DNA of 64,000 nt from contig NZ_SORE01000003.1 of assembly GCF_004366595.1 (NCBI RefSeq), positions 310,001 to 374,000 of the forward strand, given 5' to 3'. The translations under genes were made by a program, and so were the position numbers. Source of the DNA: Paraburkholderia rhizosphaerae. Its GTDB lineage: Bacteria > Pseudomonadota > Gammaproteobacteria > Burkholderiales > Burkholderiaceae. The notes below the pieces were generated by a model. The model saw only the letters and a list, made by a program, of their open reading frames with translations, was not told where the DNA came from and searched no databases. Below are positions 28,038-37,381 of this stretch, piece after piece (the first letter of the stretch is position 1; the number at the start of each line of letters is the position of its first letter).

Positions 28038-28511
28038 TCAACACTGCCTGAGCCACCTGCGCAGTTCGTTCGCGAACTCGGCGCGCCGATACTGCGCGAG
28101 GTGCTGCCCAATCATGATCGTCTCGCCACGCGAGACCAGCTTGATCCGATCGCGTGGCGTTGCTCCCGGTTCGACCCGCACCCAGCGCGGATTAAACTCG
28201 AACTGCGTGACATCTTCCGCGCTGACCTGTTCGACGACGAGCCGGTTCGGATAAAGCCTGACGCGTTCGTAATCGACCGCATGCCGCGCATATATCGCAA
28301 AAGCAACCGCCACCGCCAACAACTCAATGCCGGTAAACGGCAGCACCAGCCAAGCGCCACACAGCACCAGCATGAAAGCGATAAACAGCGAGAACGACGC
28401 GAGCGACATGTAGAACCACACGAACTGCCGCGGTGACACCGCGCAGTTGCGCTTCATCAGCCAGTCTTTCATGACCGGTTCAGAACTTGTCAGCAGATCG
28501 GTTGCTTCCAT
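28038..28511 (-). CDS. DUF2244 membrane protein
   Basis: 157-residue protein with two adjacent membrane helices (about 35-80) between a short N-terminal region (NCAVSPRQFVWFYMSLA) and a C-terminal soluble domain (RNRLVVEQ-like strand, NPRWVRVE, IMIGQHLAQYRRAEFANELRRWL). This is the DUF2244 layout. It is regularly found just upstream of coxB. Function unknown, but a link to the oxidase is likely from context. ATG 28511 has GAGGAGG six bases upstream, a strong site. Confidence 0.88.
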   Translation of the reverse strand: MEATDLLTSSEPVMKDWLMKRNCAVSPRQFVWFYMSLASFSLFIAFMLVLCGAWLVLPFTGIELLAVAVAFAIYARHAVDYERVRLYPNRLVVEQVSAEDVTQFEFNPRWVRVEPGATPRDRIKLVSRGETIMIGQHLAQYRRAEFANELRRWLRQC

Positions 28512-28795
28512 CGCTGCCTCCTCGTACTGCTCGCCGCCACCTGCCCGCGGCGCTGCTACCCGCTACCGACCGCCTGTCTCGCGTTGCGCCTGCCGCCCCA
28601 AAGTGGGGACCCCCCGGGCGACAAACTGACGCATTATAGGCGGGTTCTATGGCATCCACAAGCAAGCGCCTATCGGCCTGTAAGCCATATGCGACAAGCC
28701 TCTGCGCCGTTTTGCCGCACCTTGCGCAGGTCTTTTTTTACCGCCCCGATTGCCGACATAACGGATTCGCTCGCTCTCACCTTTAGCGCTTTTCG

Positions 28796-29761
28796 TCAAC
28801 GGCTCTTCGAAGGACCGCGTCCGATGTCTTCGATACGCACAATACCGTGGCCTTCCGCGGTCGTCCGCGGCACGGCCTTCCACGCATGTCCGTAGATCAC
28901 CTCGAAGGTCAGCGCAATCGTGCCATCCGCGCACCGGCGCGCTTCGAGCGCCGCCAGCAACGCATTGTGCAAGCGCCGCGCCGGCACGCCGGACGACGCC
29001 GCGGGTTCGAACGGGTAAGCGCCCCAGCGGCGCACATCCGTCAATAACGATTGCGGAGATTGATAGGTAATCGTCAACGTCTCCTGGTCCATCACCGGAA
29101 TCTCGAAACCGCTTTCGACCAGCATGTCGCCGAGATCGTGCATATCGACAAAGTCGATCACGTGCGTGCGCGACGGGCCGCCGTGCGCAGCTTCGACCTC
29201 GGCGTACGCGCCGCGCAATTCCTTGAGCGTATCCGGGCCTAGCGTGCTGAACATCAGCAGGCCACCCACCTTGAGCACGCGCTGCCATTCGGGAAACACG
29301 AGATCCGGGCGCGCATGCCAATGCAGCGCGAGATTCGACCAGATCAGGTCGAACGCGTTGGCCGCGAATGGCAATGCCGAGAAGTCCGCTTGCGTGAAAC
29401 GCGGGCCGCGCGCGCCAAGCGCCTTGCCGAGCGAGGCAGGCAGGAAGCGCCGCCAGCTCGTATCGCCGACATCGTGATGCACCGCGCGCGCGAGCATCTG
29501 CCACGACAGGTCCGTGCCGAATACCGGCGCCTCGGGAAAACGCTGACGCAGCACCGGCAGGTCGTCGCCCGCGCCGCAGCCTGCATCGAGCACGTGAGAG
29601 GGCGCCACCTTGATGTAATCGAGCCGTTCGCGCATGCGCTGCGCGATTTCGCGCGGCAGGAACGCGACTTCGCTGAAGGTCGCGGCGCGGCGATCGAAAA
29701 TCCGCCTCAGGCGTCGCGAATCATAGGCCGGACGGCTGGATTGGCTTGAAGACGGGGACAT
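28796..29761 (-). CDS. BioC-like SAM-dependent methyltransferase
   Basis: 321-residue class I methyltransferase. It starts with the BioC-type pattern FDRRAATFSEVAFLPREIAQRM. The SAM-binding motif is VLDAGCGAGDDLPVL, with the acidic residue of motif II in FGTDLSWQML, and FDLIWSNLALHW follows. BioC methylates malonyl-ACP to start biotin synthesis. The match in the N-terminal region and length is good, but no biotin genes lie nearby, so the substrate is inferred from similarity only. The start is weakly supported by a ribosome site. Confidence 0.82.
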   Translation of the reverse strand: MSPSSSQSSRPAYDSRRLRRIFDRRAATFSEVAFLPREIAQRMRERLDYIKVAPSHVLDAGCGAGDDLPVLRQRFPEAPVFGTDLSWQMLARAVHHDVGDTSWRRFLPASLGKALGARGPRFTQADFSALPFAANAFDLIWSNLALHWHARPDLVFPEWQRVLKVGGLLMFSTLGPDTLKELRGAYAEVEAAHGGPSRTHVIDFVDMHDLGDMLVESGFEIPVMDQETLTITYQSPQSLLTDVRRWGAYPFEPAASSGVPARRLHNALLAALEARRCADGTIALTFEVIYGHAWKAVPRTTAEGHGIVRIEDIGRGPSKSR

Positions 29762-29964
29762 GGGAGTCGTACTGACGAAGAGTGCGAAGTATACTCGCTC
29801 GCTTCCATCCGTTCAGTGTCAGCGGCTTGCCCAGGCGGTGATTCATGCGCATCAGGCCACTTTTGCGGCTATTTTTGGCCTCCATTCGTCGTACCTTGCG
29901 TCGTGCAAGGTCGGGGTTCGGTGCGCGATCGTTTTTGCGACCGATATGGCCATCGTCAGGTGCA

Positions 29965-30702
29965 ATGATCCGCTGGTCGAAGCATCTCTGGCCACGTGTG
30001 GTGCAGGGACTGCTGCCGAACCTGTGCACGTTATGCGGCAATATGTCGCAGAAAACATTGTGTGACGGCTGCGACGCCGCTTACTGGAACGAAGCGCGGC
30101 TGCGTTGCGCGGTCTGCGCGTTTCCGCTGACCGGTTCGTCACGACGCATCGGCGCCGCGCGTTATCAATGTGCCGCCTGTCGCGCCGACCCGCCGCCGTT
30201 CGATGCGACTTTCGCGCTCGCCGACTATCGCGCGCCGCTCGATGCGTTGGCACTTGGCCTGAAGTTTCGCGCGCGTCTGATGCTCGCCCGCGAGTTCGCG
30301 ACACGCCTTGCCGCACTCGCCGACGACGCGCTCGGCCACTCGCATCGGCCGGACATTGTCGCGCCGGTTCCGCTTGCGCCCGGAAGGCTGATCGAACGCG
30401 GCTATAACCAGGCATGGGAAATCGCGCGTCCGTTCGGCAAGGCATTGCACGTGCCAGCGGATGCAACGCTGATTCGCCGCGTCGTCGAAACCGTGCCGCA
30501 ATCGACGCTCGACCTGAACGCGCGCCGCCAGAACGTCGGCCACGCGTTCGCGGTCGCCAAACGGTTGGATGGGCTGCACGTCGCGCTCGTCGACGATGTG
30601 ATGACGACCGGCGCAACCCTCGAGGCACTTGCCCGTGCGCTAAAGGCGGCCGGCGCGCGACGCGTGACGAATTTCGTCGTGCTGCGTACGCCGAAACACT
30701 AG
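29965..30702 (+). CDS. comF: ComF family phosphoribosyltransferase-like protein
   Basis: Cytoplasmic protein of 245 residues linked to natural transformation in other bacteria. A zinc-ribbon of four CxxC pairs lies near the N-terminus (CTLCGN, LCDGC, RCAVC, QCAAC). The phosphoribosyl-binding loop VALVDDVMTTGATLEAL lies near the C-terminus. LIERGYNQAWEIAR and the RRQNVGHAF segment are family signatures. ATG 29965 gives the usual length. The frame extends to 29845 with Arg-rich sequence unlike ComF. trmL follows after 19 bp, a likely operon. Confidence 0.92.
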   Translation: MIRWSKHLWPRVVQGLLPNLCTLCGNMSQKTLCDGCDAAYWNEARLRCAVCAFPLTGSSRRIGAARYQCAACRADPPPFDATFALADYRAPLDALALGLKFRARLMLAREFATRLAALADDALGHSHRPDIVAPVPLAPGRLIERGYNQAWEIARPFGKALHVPADATLIRRVVETVPQSTLDLNARRQNVGHAFAVAKRLDGLHVALVDDVMTTGATLEALARALKAAGARRVTNFVVLRTPKH

Positions 30703-30721
30703 TTCTGAAGATTCGTTGACC

Positions 30722-31192
30722 ATGTTCAATGTCGTTCTTGTCGAACCCGAAATTCCACCCAATACCGGCAATGTGATTCGTCTATGCGCGAATACCGGCG
30801 CGCGGCTACATCTGATCGAACCGCTCGGATTCCCGCTCGACGACGCGAAAATGCGCCGCGCCGGCCTTGACTATCACGAATACGCGAACATGCACGTGCA
30901 TCGCAACTGGGACGCGTTCGTCGCCACCGAAACGCCTGACCCTGCGAGAATGTTCGCGTTCACGACGCGCGGCTCGAGTCCGTTTCACTCGCACGCATTC
31001 GCGCCGGGCGACTGGTTCGTGTTCGGCGCGGAGACGCGCGGCCTGTCCGATGCGGTGTTGAGCTGCTTCGGCGCGGCACAGCGGGTACGCTTGCCGATGC
31101 GGCCAGGCAACCGGAGTTTGAACCTGTCGAATACGGTCGCGGTGGTCGTGTTCGAGGCATGGCGTCAGGCCGGTTTCGAAGGCGGCGGCTGA
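30722..31192 (+). CDS. trmL: tRNA (cytidine(34)-2'-O)-methyltransferase TrmL
   Basis: 156-residue SPOUT enzyme that methylates the wobble base of tRNA-Leu. Family signatures: [20 protein letters not shown] at the start, LIEPLGF, and the knotted SAM site [11 protein letters not shown] plus [26 protein letters not shown]. The start is ATG 30722; a TTG two codons earlier is unlikely. Its 3' end overlaps the convergent macrodomain gene by 28 bp. Confidence 0.95.
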   Translation: MFNVVLVEPEIPPNTGNVIRLCANTGARLHLIEPLGFPLDDAKMRRAGLDYHEYANMHVHRNWDAFVATETPDPARMFAFTTRGSSPFHSHAFAPGDWFVFGAETRGLSDAVLSCFGAAQRVRLPMRPGNRSLNLSNTVAVVVFEAWRQAGFEGGG

Positions 31193-31719
31193 TCGCGCCG
31201 CGCCGTGAGTCCGGCTTGATAGCGGCTGAACATCGCGTCGTCAAAACACGCGAAGATCACGCGCTCGATGCCGCATGCGTGCGGCAAGGTGTCGATCACC
31301 GTCGTAACCGCGATGCGCACTGCGTCTTGCGGTGGGTAGCGATAGACGCCGCAACTGATCGCCGGGAACGCAATGCTGCTGAGGCACGCCTGTTGCGCAA
31401 GCTCGAGCGAGCGCCGGTAGCACGACGCAAGCCGTTCCGGCTCGCCGCGCGCCCCGCCGTGCCACACCGGTCCAACCGCATGGATCACATGCTTCGCCGG
31501 TAGCTGGTAACCGCGCGTGATTTTCGCGTCGCCAGTCGCGCAGCCGCCGAGCATCTCGCATTCACGCAATAGCTCGCGGCCCGCCGCCCGATGGATCGCG
31601 CCATCGACGCCACCCCCACCCAGCAACGACGTATTCGCCGCATTGACGATCGCATCGACATCGAGTGTCGTGATGTCGACGACCTGTGCTTCGAGCGTGC
31701 AATAACCGATGGTAAGCAT
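31165..31719 (-). CDS. Macrodomain protein (YmdB-like O-acetyl-ADP-ribose deacetylase)
   Basis: 184-residue single macrodomain. The ADP-ribose site motifs are [27 protein letters not shown] and [18 protein letters not shown], typical of the YmdB/MacroD branch. That branch removes acetyl from O-acetyl-ADP-ribose and can reverse mono-ADP-ribosylation. ATG 31719 begins [17 protein letters not shown]. The longer frame to 31791 adds atypical residues. Its end overlaps the convergent trmL gene by 28 bp. Confidence 0.92.
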   Translation of the reverse strand: MLTIGYCTLEAQVVDITTLDVDAIVNAANTSLLGGGGVDGAIHRAAGRELLRECEMLGGCATGDAKITRGYQLPAKHVIHAVGPVWHGGARGEPERLASCYRRSLELAQQACLSSIAFPAISCGVYRYPPQDAVRIAVTTVIDTLPHACGIERVIFACFDDAMFSRYQAGLTARRDQPPPSKPA

Positions 31720-31866
31720 GGGAACCTCCGGCTTCGATGCGACGACAGGCGCAGTTAGCGAGACGAAAAGACGCGAGCTGGGCAAACACAAACGCGCGAC
31801 ATTCGTTGCGCGCCCAGGCGCACCGCTTGCGCTCGCGCGCGGCGACGCCGCCCGCCGGCGCGTCGT

Positions 31867-32865
31867 CTATTCCGCTTTCGCGTCGCGGCGCAACAGCGCG
31901 CTTACCGCGTCGCGCGGCGCGACGCCGTCGAACAGTACCGCGCAGACGGCCTGCGTGATCGGCATGTCGATCGAATGAGCGCGAGCAATCGCAAGCACCG
32001 CTTGCGCACAGCGCACGCCTTCCGCCACGTGACCGAGCGCGCCAAGAATATCGGCAAGTGAGCGGCCCGCCGCGAGTTGCATCCCGACCGTGCGATTGCG
32101 TGACAAATCGCCGGTTGCGGTCAGGATCAGATCGCCAAGGCCGGTGAGGCCGGTGAACGTTTCGGCGCGACCGCCAAGCGTCACGCCAAGGCGTGTCATT
32201 TCCGCCAGCCCGCGCGTAATGAGCGCGGCGCGCGCGTTGAGCCCGAGGCCCAAACCGTCGCCAATGCCGGTTGCGATGGCCAGCACGTTTTTTACCGCAC
32301 CGCCAACTTCAACGCCAATCACATCGTCGCCGGTATAGATGCGCATCGCGCCATGGTGAAACGCGGCCAGCGTGCGTTCGCGGCAGATGGCCGATGTGCT
32401 CGCGACAGTCAGCGCGACCGGCAGGTTCTGGCCTACTTCGCGCGCAAAGCTCGGTCCCGACAGGACCCCGTTGGCCGGATGCCCAGCCAGTTCCTGCGCG
32501 ACGACCTGATGCGGCAGCAATTGCGTATCCGCCTCGAAGCCTTTACACAGCCAGACTACGTTCGCCGGCACCCGCTGCGCGTCGTGCATCGCACGAAACA
32601 GCGGGCGCAGGCCAGCAACCGGCGTCGCGACCACACACAGTGCAGCGTCGGCGAGCGCGTGGTCGAGCGCCGCGCTCAGATCCGCCTCATAGCGCAGCGC
32701 CGCCGGCAAAGCAACGCCCGCCAGATAGCGTGCGTTTTCATGCGTCGACGAAAGTTCCGCCACTAGCGCGTCGTCGCGCGCCCACAGCACCGTATCGTGC
32801 CGCGTGGCCAGATGACCGGCGAGTGCGGTGCCCCATGCGCCGGCGCCGAGAACAGCGACCTTCAT
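31867..32865 (-). CDS. gpsA: Glycerol-3-phosphate dehydrogenase [NAD(P)+]
   Basis: 332-residue soluble enzyme that reduces dihydroxyacetone phosphate to sn-glycerol-3-phosphate for phospholipid synthesis. N-terminal Rossmann motif [20 protein letters not shown]; catalytic region [35 protein letters not shown] with the conserved Lys and the GLGD ([17 protein letters not shown]) segment. ATG 32865 starts exactly at the motif. It is fourth in the conserved order rhodanese-grxC-secB-gpsA and follows secB by 22 bp. Confidence 0.97.
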   Translation of the reverse strand: MKVAVLGAGAWGTALAGHLATRHDTVLWARDDALVAELSSTHENARYLAGVALPAALRYEADLSAALDHALADAALCVVATPVAGLRPLFRAMHDAQRVPANVVWLCKGFEADTQLLPHQVVAQELAGHPANGVLSGPSFAREVGQNLPVALTVASTSAICRERTLAAFHHGAMRIYTGDDVIGVEVGGAVKNVLAIATGIGDGLGLGLNARAALITRGLAEMTRLGVTLGGRAETFTGLTGLGDLILTATGDLSRNRTVGMQLAAGRSLADILGALGHVAEGVRCAQAVLAIARAHSIDMPITQAVCAVLFDGVAPRDAVSALLRRDAKAE

Positions 32866-32887
32866 GACCGGCACCGTTCGCAGCAAC

Positions 32888-33361
32888 TCAGTGGGTTGCG
32901 CCGCTTTGCGCGCCGCCACCGTTTTGCGACGCGAGTTGAGCGAGACGCTGCTCATAAAGCGCCTGGAAATTGATTTCCGCGAGGTGGATCGGCGGGAAGC
33001 CGGCGCGCGTGATCGCATCGGCAATGTTCGAGCGCAGGTACGGGAACAGAATGGTCGGACACGCGATGCCGACCAGCGGATCGATCTGCTCGGCCGGAAT
33101 GTTGCGGATGTCGAAAATGCCGGCCTGCTTAGCTTCGATCAGGAACGCGACCTTGTCGTTCACCTTCGCGGTGACGGTGCCGGTGACGAGGATCTCGAAC
33201 ACGGTATCGGCGAGACGCTCAGCCTTCACGTCGACTTCAACCTCGACCGACGGCATTTCCTGCTCGAGAAAGATCGCCGGCGAATTCGGCTGCTCGAGCG
33301 ACATGTCCTTCAGGTAAATGCGCTGGATGTTGAAGAACGGCTGGTTGTTCTCGTCGGACAT
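32888..33361 (-). CDS. secB: Protein-export chaperone SecB
   Basis: 157-residue tetrameric chaperone that keeps preproteins unfolded for SecA. Family segments: [43 protein letters not shown] and [17 protein letters not shown] 33361 has GGGAG upstream; the longer frame to 33511 runs into non-family sequence. A 245-bp gap separates it from grxC upstream, longer than within the other gene pairs, so an internal promoter is possible. Confidence 0.97.
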   Translation of the reverse strand: MSDENNQPFFNIQRIYLKDMSLEQPNSPAIFLEQEMPSVEVEVDVKAERLADTVFEILVTGTVTAKVNDKVAFLIEAKQAGIFDIRNIPAEQIDPLVGIACPTILFPYLRSNIADAITRAGFPPIHLAEINFQALYEQRLAQLASQNGGGAQSGATH

Positions 33362-33606
33362 GATACGGTGCTCCCTCTCGGTACGTTGCAACGGGCCGTC
33401 GCGGCCCGCCGGATTATAGGCATGGATTGATGCGCTCGCCCACGCAACCGGTTCCCGGTATCGGTTCGGGTGCCGGTTCCGGAATCTGCCCGGCATCGGT
33501 GAGGCCGACATGTAACGCCGGCGTAAAGCCCGATGGGCGGCGAAGCGATTCGACTGACGCCGTTCAGCGCAATCGACTTTACAAGCGAATGGTCACGCGG
33601 AAACAG

Positions 33607-33870
33607 TCAGACGGCTTCTTCGAGCAGCGGCGTCAGGCCGCCTGCGCGGTCGAGCGCGGACAGGTCATCGTACCCGCCGACATGTGTGTCGCCGATGAAC
33701 ACCTGCGGCACGGTACGCCGCCCAGTGCGGTTCATCATTTCCGCGCGCCGCGTCGGGTCCTTGTCGATCAGCACTTTCTCGACATGCTCGACGCCGCGCG
33801 ACTTCAGCAGGCGCTCGGCCATCTGGCAATACGGGCACACTTGCGTGCTGTACATGATCACTTTGTTCAC
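33607..33870 (-). CDS. grxC: Glutaredoxin 3
   Basis: 87-residue glutathione-dependent disulfide reductase. It starts MNKVIMYSTQVCPYCQMAERLL with active site CPYC at residues 12-15. The glutathione-binding TVPQVFIGDTHVGGYDDL follows. Overlaps the rhodanese gene stop by 4 bp (ATGA), so the two are translationally coupled. Confidence 0.97.
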   Translation of the reverse strand: MNKVIMYSTQVCPYCQMAERLLKSRGVEHVEKVLIDKDPTRRAEMMNRTGRRTVPQVFIGDTHVGGYDDLSALDRAGGLTPLLEEAV

Positions 33871-34292
33871 TTCGCTGCTCCTTGTTTCACAACCGGCATG
33901 CCGGCTTGCTGCCAGGCGTTGACGCCGCCTTCAAGTACATGAACCTCGGCGTAACCCGCATCGCGCACGATACGTGCCGCCTTGTTCGAATGCTGGCCGG
34001 TCTGACACACCAGCAGCACCGGGTTGCTCTTGTTCTTCACCAGTTGACCGACCTTGGCCTGCAGTTCCGCGAATTCCACGTGGCGCGCCGACGGCAAATG
34101 GCCATTCGCGAACTCCGCGGCGGGACGCAGGTCAACAACGACAGCATTGCGACGGTTGATCAGCTGCGTCGCCTGCGCTGCGGACAGGCCGCCGCGGCCG
34201 CGGCGGGCGATCACCGGCCACAGGAGCAACGCCCCGGAGATGAGGGCGATCGCGATCAGGACAAGGTTCGAGTAATCGGTGAAAAACGTCAC
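33867..34292 (-). CDS. Membrane-anchored rhodanese-domain protein (YibN-like)
   Basis: 141 residues: one N-terminal membrane helix (NLVLIAIALISGALLLWPVI), then a rhodanese domain with the catalytic cysteine in LVCQTGQHSNKA. Matches YibN, whose gene precedes grxC-secB-gpsA in many Proteobacteria. Possible role in sulfur transfer or redox control; substrate unknown. First gene of the four-gene block. Confidence 0.92.
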   Translation of the reverse strand: MTFFTDYSNLVLIAIALISGALLLWPVIARRGRGGLSAAQATQLINRRNAVVVDLRPAAEFANGHLPSARHVEFAELQAKVGQLVKNKSNPVLLVCQTGQHSNKAARIVRDAGYAEVHVLEGGVNAWQQAGMPVVKQGAAK

Positions 34293-34443
34293 GGAAAATC
34301 CGCCGGAAAAGTAAGAAAAGGGGAGAAATAAAAAAGGGCAATCCCGCCATTATAAAATAATCACCTGTTCCGATGGCGAGCGCCGGAATACCGCGGCTCG
34401 CGCCCTCGCATTACCGCTTCCTTACTACCGACCGGCAACACAC

Positions 34444-35190
34444 ATGCACAAACTCGTTCTCATCCGCCACGGTGAATCGACGTGGAACAAGGAAAACCGC
34501 TTCACTGGCTGGGTCGACGTCGACCTGACCGAACAGGGCGTCCGCGAGGCCAAACAGGCGGGCGACCTGCTGAAGGCGTCCGGCTACACGTTCGACATCG
34601 CGTACACGTCGGTGCTCAAGCGCGCGATCCGCACGCTGTGGCACGTTCAGGATCAGATGGATCTGATGTACCTGCCCGTCGTTCATTCGTGGCGTCTGAA
34701 CGAACGCCATTACGGCGCGCTCGCGGGTCTGAACAAGGCCGAGACGGCGACGAAGTACGGTGACGAACAGGTGCTGGTCTGGCGCCGCAGCTACGACACG
34801 CCGCCGCCCGCGCTCGACACGAACGATCCGCGCACGTCGTACAACGACCCGCGCTATGCGAAGGTGCCACGCGAGCAGCTGCCGCTGACCGAATGCCTGA
34901 AAGACACGGTGGCGCGGGTCATGCCGATCTGGAACGAATCGATCGCGCCGGCTATCAAGTCGGGCCGCAACGTGCTGATCGCCGCGCACGGCAACTCGAT
35001 TCGCGCGCTCGTCAAATATCTGGACGATATTTCGGACAAGGACATCGTCGGGCTGAACATTCCGAACGGCGTGCCGCTCGTCTACGAACTCGACGAAGCG
35101 CTGAAACCCATCAGGCATTACTATCTGGGAGATGCCGACGCGATCGCGAAAGCGCAGGCCGCCGTCGCCAAACAGGGGAAGGCGGGCTGA
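34444..35190 (+). CDS. gpmA: 2,3-bisphosphoglycerate-dependent phosphoglycerate mutase
   Basis: 248-residue glycolytic enzyme interconverting 3- and 2-phosphoglycerate. The phosphohistidine motif [18 protein letters not shown] is at residues 6-23. [18 protein letters not shown] and [16 protein letters not shown] (second catalytic His) follow. Normal length for the dPGM family. ATG 34444 is the first start. Transcribed alone, with ctpA 348 bp downstream. Confidence 0.97.
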   Translation: MHKLVLIRHGESTWNKENRFTGWVDVDLTEQGVREAKQAGDLLKASGYTFDIAYTSVLKRAIRTLWHVQDQMDLMYLPVVHSWRLNERHYGALAGLNKAETATKYGDEQVLVWRRSYDTPPPALDTNDPRTSYNDPRYAKVPREQLPLTECLKDTVARVMPIWNESIAPAIKSGRNVLIAAHGNSIRALVKYLDDISDKDIVGLNIPNGVPLVYELDEALKPIRHYYLGDADAIAKAQAAVAKQGKAG

Positions 35191-35538
35191 TCGACTTCAG
35201 TCTGGCAGCCCGCTCGCGGGCCGTGCTGCATAATGCCCGCTTGCACCGGTACACTGAGGTGTTCCGGTGCGCAAGCGGGCGGCAGGTCAGGCCTCCCGGT
35301 TGCGGGTCGCACAACCGGCAGACGAAAGCGAAAAGCTGAAAAGCGTGCCGATACACCACCGCGCGTCGGTTAACGCACATACACTATTTGCTACCCGCCA
35401 CGACGATCCCAAGAACCTCGCTGTCCTGACCTTGTCGAAGCCTGTCAACCGGCCAAACGGCCGTACCGGCGTCGAGAAGTTATACTTGTCCGTCCTTACC
35501 CTTCACGCTGCCACGCGCTTCCGACCGCAACAGACTCT
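35191..35538. other. gpmA-ctpA intergenic region
   Basis: Contains the long hairpin at 35235-35280 and otherwise no supportable gene. The last 150 bp probably include the ctpA promoter. No clear consensus hexamers were identified. Confidence 0.5.
35235..35280. repeat. Long intergenic hairpin between gpmA and ctpA
   Basis: Left arm GCCCGCTTGCACCGG (35235-35249) pairs with CCGGTGCGCAAGCGGGC (35264-35280) with one 2-base bulge. Inside, ACAC (35251-35254) pairs with GTGT (35259-35262) around the loop TGAG. No T-run follows, so it is not a typical intrinsic terminator. It lies 45 bp after the gpmA stop. Confidence 0.65.
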
Positions 35539-37137
35539 ATGCGAAAGAACCTGAAAACTATCGGCCTGATCGCCGCGGGCCTTGCTACCGGCGTTTTTGC
35601 AACTCTGCAGCTTTCCGCCTCGGCCCAGCAAACTCCCGTTCCCGCGTCCAGTCCGCTGCCGCTAGACCAATTGCGGCTTTTCGCCGAAGTCTTCGGTCAA
35701 ATCAAGCACGAATATGTGGAACCGGTCGACGACAAGAAGCTGTTGACGGCCGCGATCAAAGGCATGGTGTCGAGCCTCGATCCGCACTCCTCGTATCTCG
35801 ACAAGACTGATTACGAAGAATTGCAGGAGCAGACCAAGGGCCGCTTCGCGGGCCTCGGCATCGAAATCTCGCAGGAAGACGGCCTGATCAAGGTGATCTC
35901 GCCGATCGAGGACACGCCCGCGTTCCGCGCCGGCATCCGTCCGGGCGACCTGATCACCCGCATCAACGACAAGCCTGTGCGCGGCATGACGCTCGACAAG
36001 GCTGTCAAGCAGATGCGCGGCGACCCCGGCACCAAGGTCACGCTGACCATCTTCCGCAAGACCGACGACCGCACGTTCCCGCTTACGGTGACGCGCGCGA
36101 TCATCAAGGTGAAGAGCGTGAAGGCGAAGATCCTGGCTCCGGGCTACGCGTATGTGCGTATCACGAGCTTCCAGGAGCGCACGGTGCCTGATCTCGCCGC
36201 GGCGCTGCAGGACATCGCGAGCAAGCAGCCGAACCTGAAGGGCCTGATCCTTGACCTGCGCAACAACGGCGGCGGTCTGCTGCAAAGCGCGGTCGGCGTC
36301 GCGGGCGCGTTCCTGCCGCCGGATTCGGTGGTGGTGTCGACCAACGGCCAGATTCCGGATTCGAAGCAGGTCTATCGCGACACGTACGACAACTATCGCC
36401 TGTCGTCATTTGACGGCGATCCGTTGAAGGGCTTGCCGCCGATCTTCAAGACCGTGCCGATGATCGTGCTGACCAATGCGTACTCGGCCTCGGCGTCGGA
36501 AATTGTCGCCGGCGCGCTGCAGGATCAGCATCGCGCGTTGATCGTCGGCAAGACGACGTTCGGCAAGGGCTCGGTGCAAACGGTGCGTCCGATGACGGCC
36601 GACACCGCGCTGCGCCTGACCACCGCGTACTACTACACGCCGAGTGGCCGTTCGATCCAGAACAAGGGCATCCGCCCGGATATCGCGGTCGACCAATACG
36701 CGGACGGCGATCCGGACGACGCGCTCGTCACGCGTGAAGTCGACTACTCGAATCACCTTGCGAACACGCAGGATCCGAACGAGAAGAAGGAACAGGAACA
36801 GCGCGAACAGGAGCGCATGGACCAGTTGCGTCTGCTTGAAGAGCAGAACGATAAGAAGACGCCGGAGCAGCGTCAGAAAGATCGTGACCGCAAACCGGTC
36901 GAGTTCGGCTCGAACGACGACTTCATGCTGCAGCAGGCGCTCAACAAGATGGAAGGCAAGACGGTGGTCGAGTCGAAGTCGGTGATGGAACGTCGTCTTG
37001 CGCAGACCAAGCCGGCGCAATCCGCTTCGGCGCCGGTCGCGGTGAAGCCGGCGCTGCCGGTGACGCCGGGCGCGTCGGGCCCGGGCGCCACGGCACCGGT
37101 GCCAGCGTCGGCCGCGACGTCGTCGAGCAGCAAGTAA
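35539..37137 (+). CDS. Carboxy-terminal processing protease (S41 family)
   Basis: 532-residue periplasmic serine protease. Signal or anchor at residues 7-29, PDZ domain at about 95-175 (GRFAGLGIEISQEDGLIKVI, GIRPGDLITRIND), then the S41 catalytic core with LDLRNNGGGLLQSAVGVAGAF, catalytic Ser in TNAYSASASEIVAGAL and Lys in VGKTTFGKGSVQT. The C-terminus has a Lys/Glu/Gln-rich segment and a Pro/Ala-rich tail. It belongs to the CtpA/Prc type that trims envelope proteins. A strong hairpin follows the stop. Confidence 0.94.
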   Translation: MRKNLKTIGLIAAGLATGVFATLQLSASAQQTPVPASSPLPLDQLRLFAEVFGQIKHEYVEPVDDKKLLTAAIKGMVSSLDPHSSYLDKTDYEELQEQTKGRFAGLGIEISQEDGLIKVISPIEDTPAFRAGIRPGDLITRINDKPVRGMTLDKAVKQMRGDPGTKVTLTIFRKTDDRTFPLTVTRAIIKVKSVKAKILAPGYAYVRITSFQERTVPDLAAALQDIASKQPNLKGLILDLRNNGGGLLQSAVGVAGAFLPPDSVVVSTNGQIPDSKQVYRDTYDNYRLSSFDGDPLKGLPPIFKTVPMIVLTNAYSASASEIVAGALQDQHRALIVGKTTFGKGSVQTVRPMTADTALRLTTAYYYTPSGRSIQNKGIRPDIAVDQYADGDPDDALVTREVDYSNHLANTQDPNEKKEQEQREQERMDQLRLLEEQNDKKTPEQRQKDRDRKPVEFGSNDDFMLQQALNKMEGKTVVESKSVMERRLAQTKPAQSASAPVAVKPALPVTPGASGPGATAPVPASAATSSSSK

Positions 37138-37163
37138 CACCGTCGTCACGGTAGTAGCAGGTC

Positions 37164-37202
37164 CTCGGGGTCTTCACGGCGACACGCCGCGAAGACCCCG
37201 AG
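37164..37202. terminator. Strong hairpin after ctpA
   Basis: 12-bp perfect arms CTCGGGGTCTTC (37164-37175) and GAAGACCCCGAG (37191-37202), with an inner CGGCG/CGCCG stem and loop ACA. Followed only by CGCTTTC, so termination efficiency is uncertain. Confidence 0.6.
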
Positions 37203-37330
37203 CGCTTTCAAAGGCCTGCAGCCTCGAAGGACTTATCCTGCACGCGGCTAGAATAAGAGCAACGCCGCCGCCCGCTTTGCCGTCGTGCGGATCCCCGCTC
37301 GTAGAACAAAAGCGTCCGGCAGCCTCGTAA

Positions 37331-37366
37331 CACGACGCACCTCACGACGCACCTCACGACGTACCC
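37331..37366. repeat. 12-bp tandem repeat CACGACGCACCT
   Basis: Two exact copies and a third with changes (CACGACGTACCC) in the leader just before the MoeB/ThiF gene start. The period equals that of the repeat at 27968-28000, but the unit differs. Confidence 0.7.
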
Positions 37367-37381
37367 GCGACGCGCCCGGCC

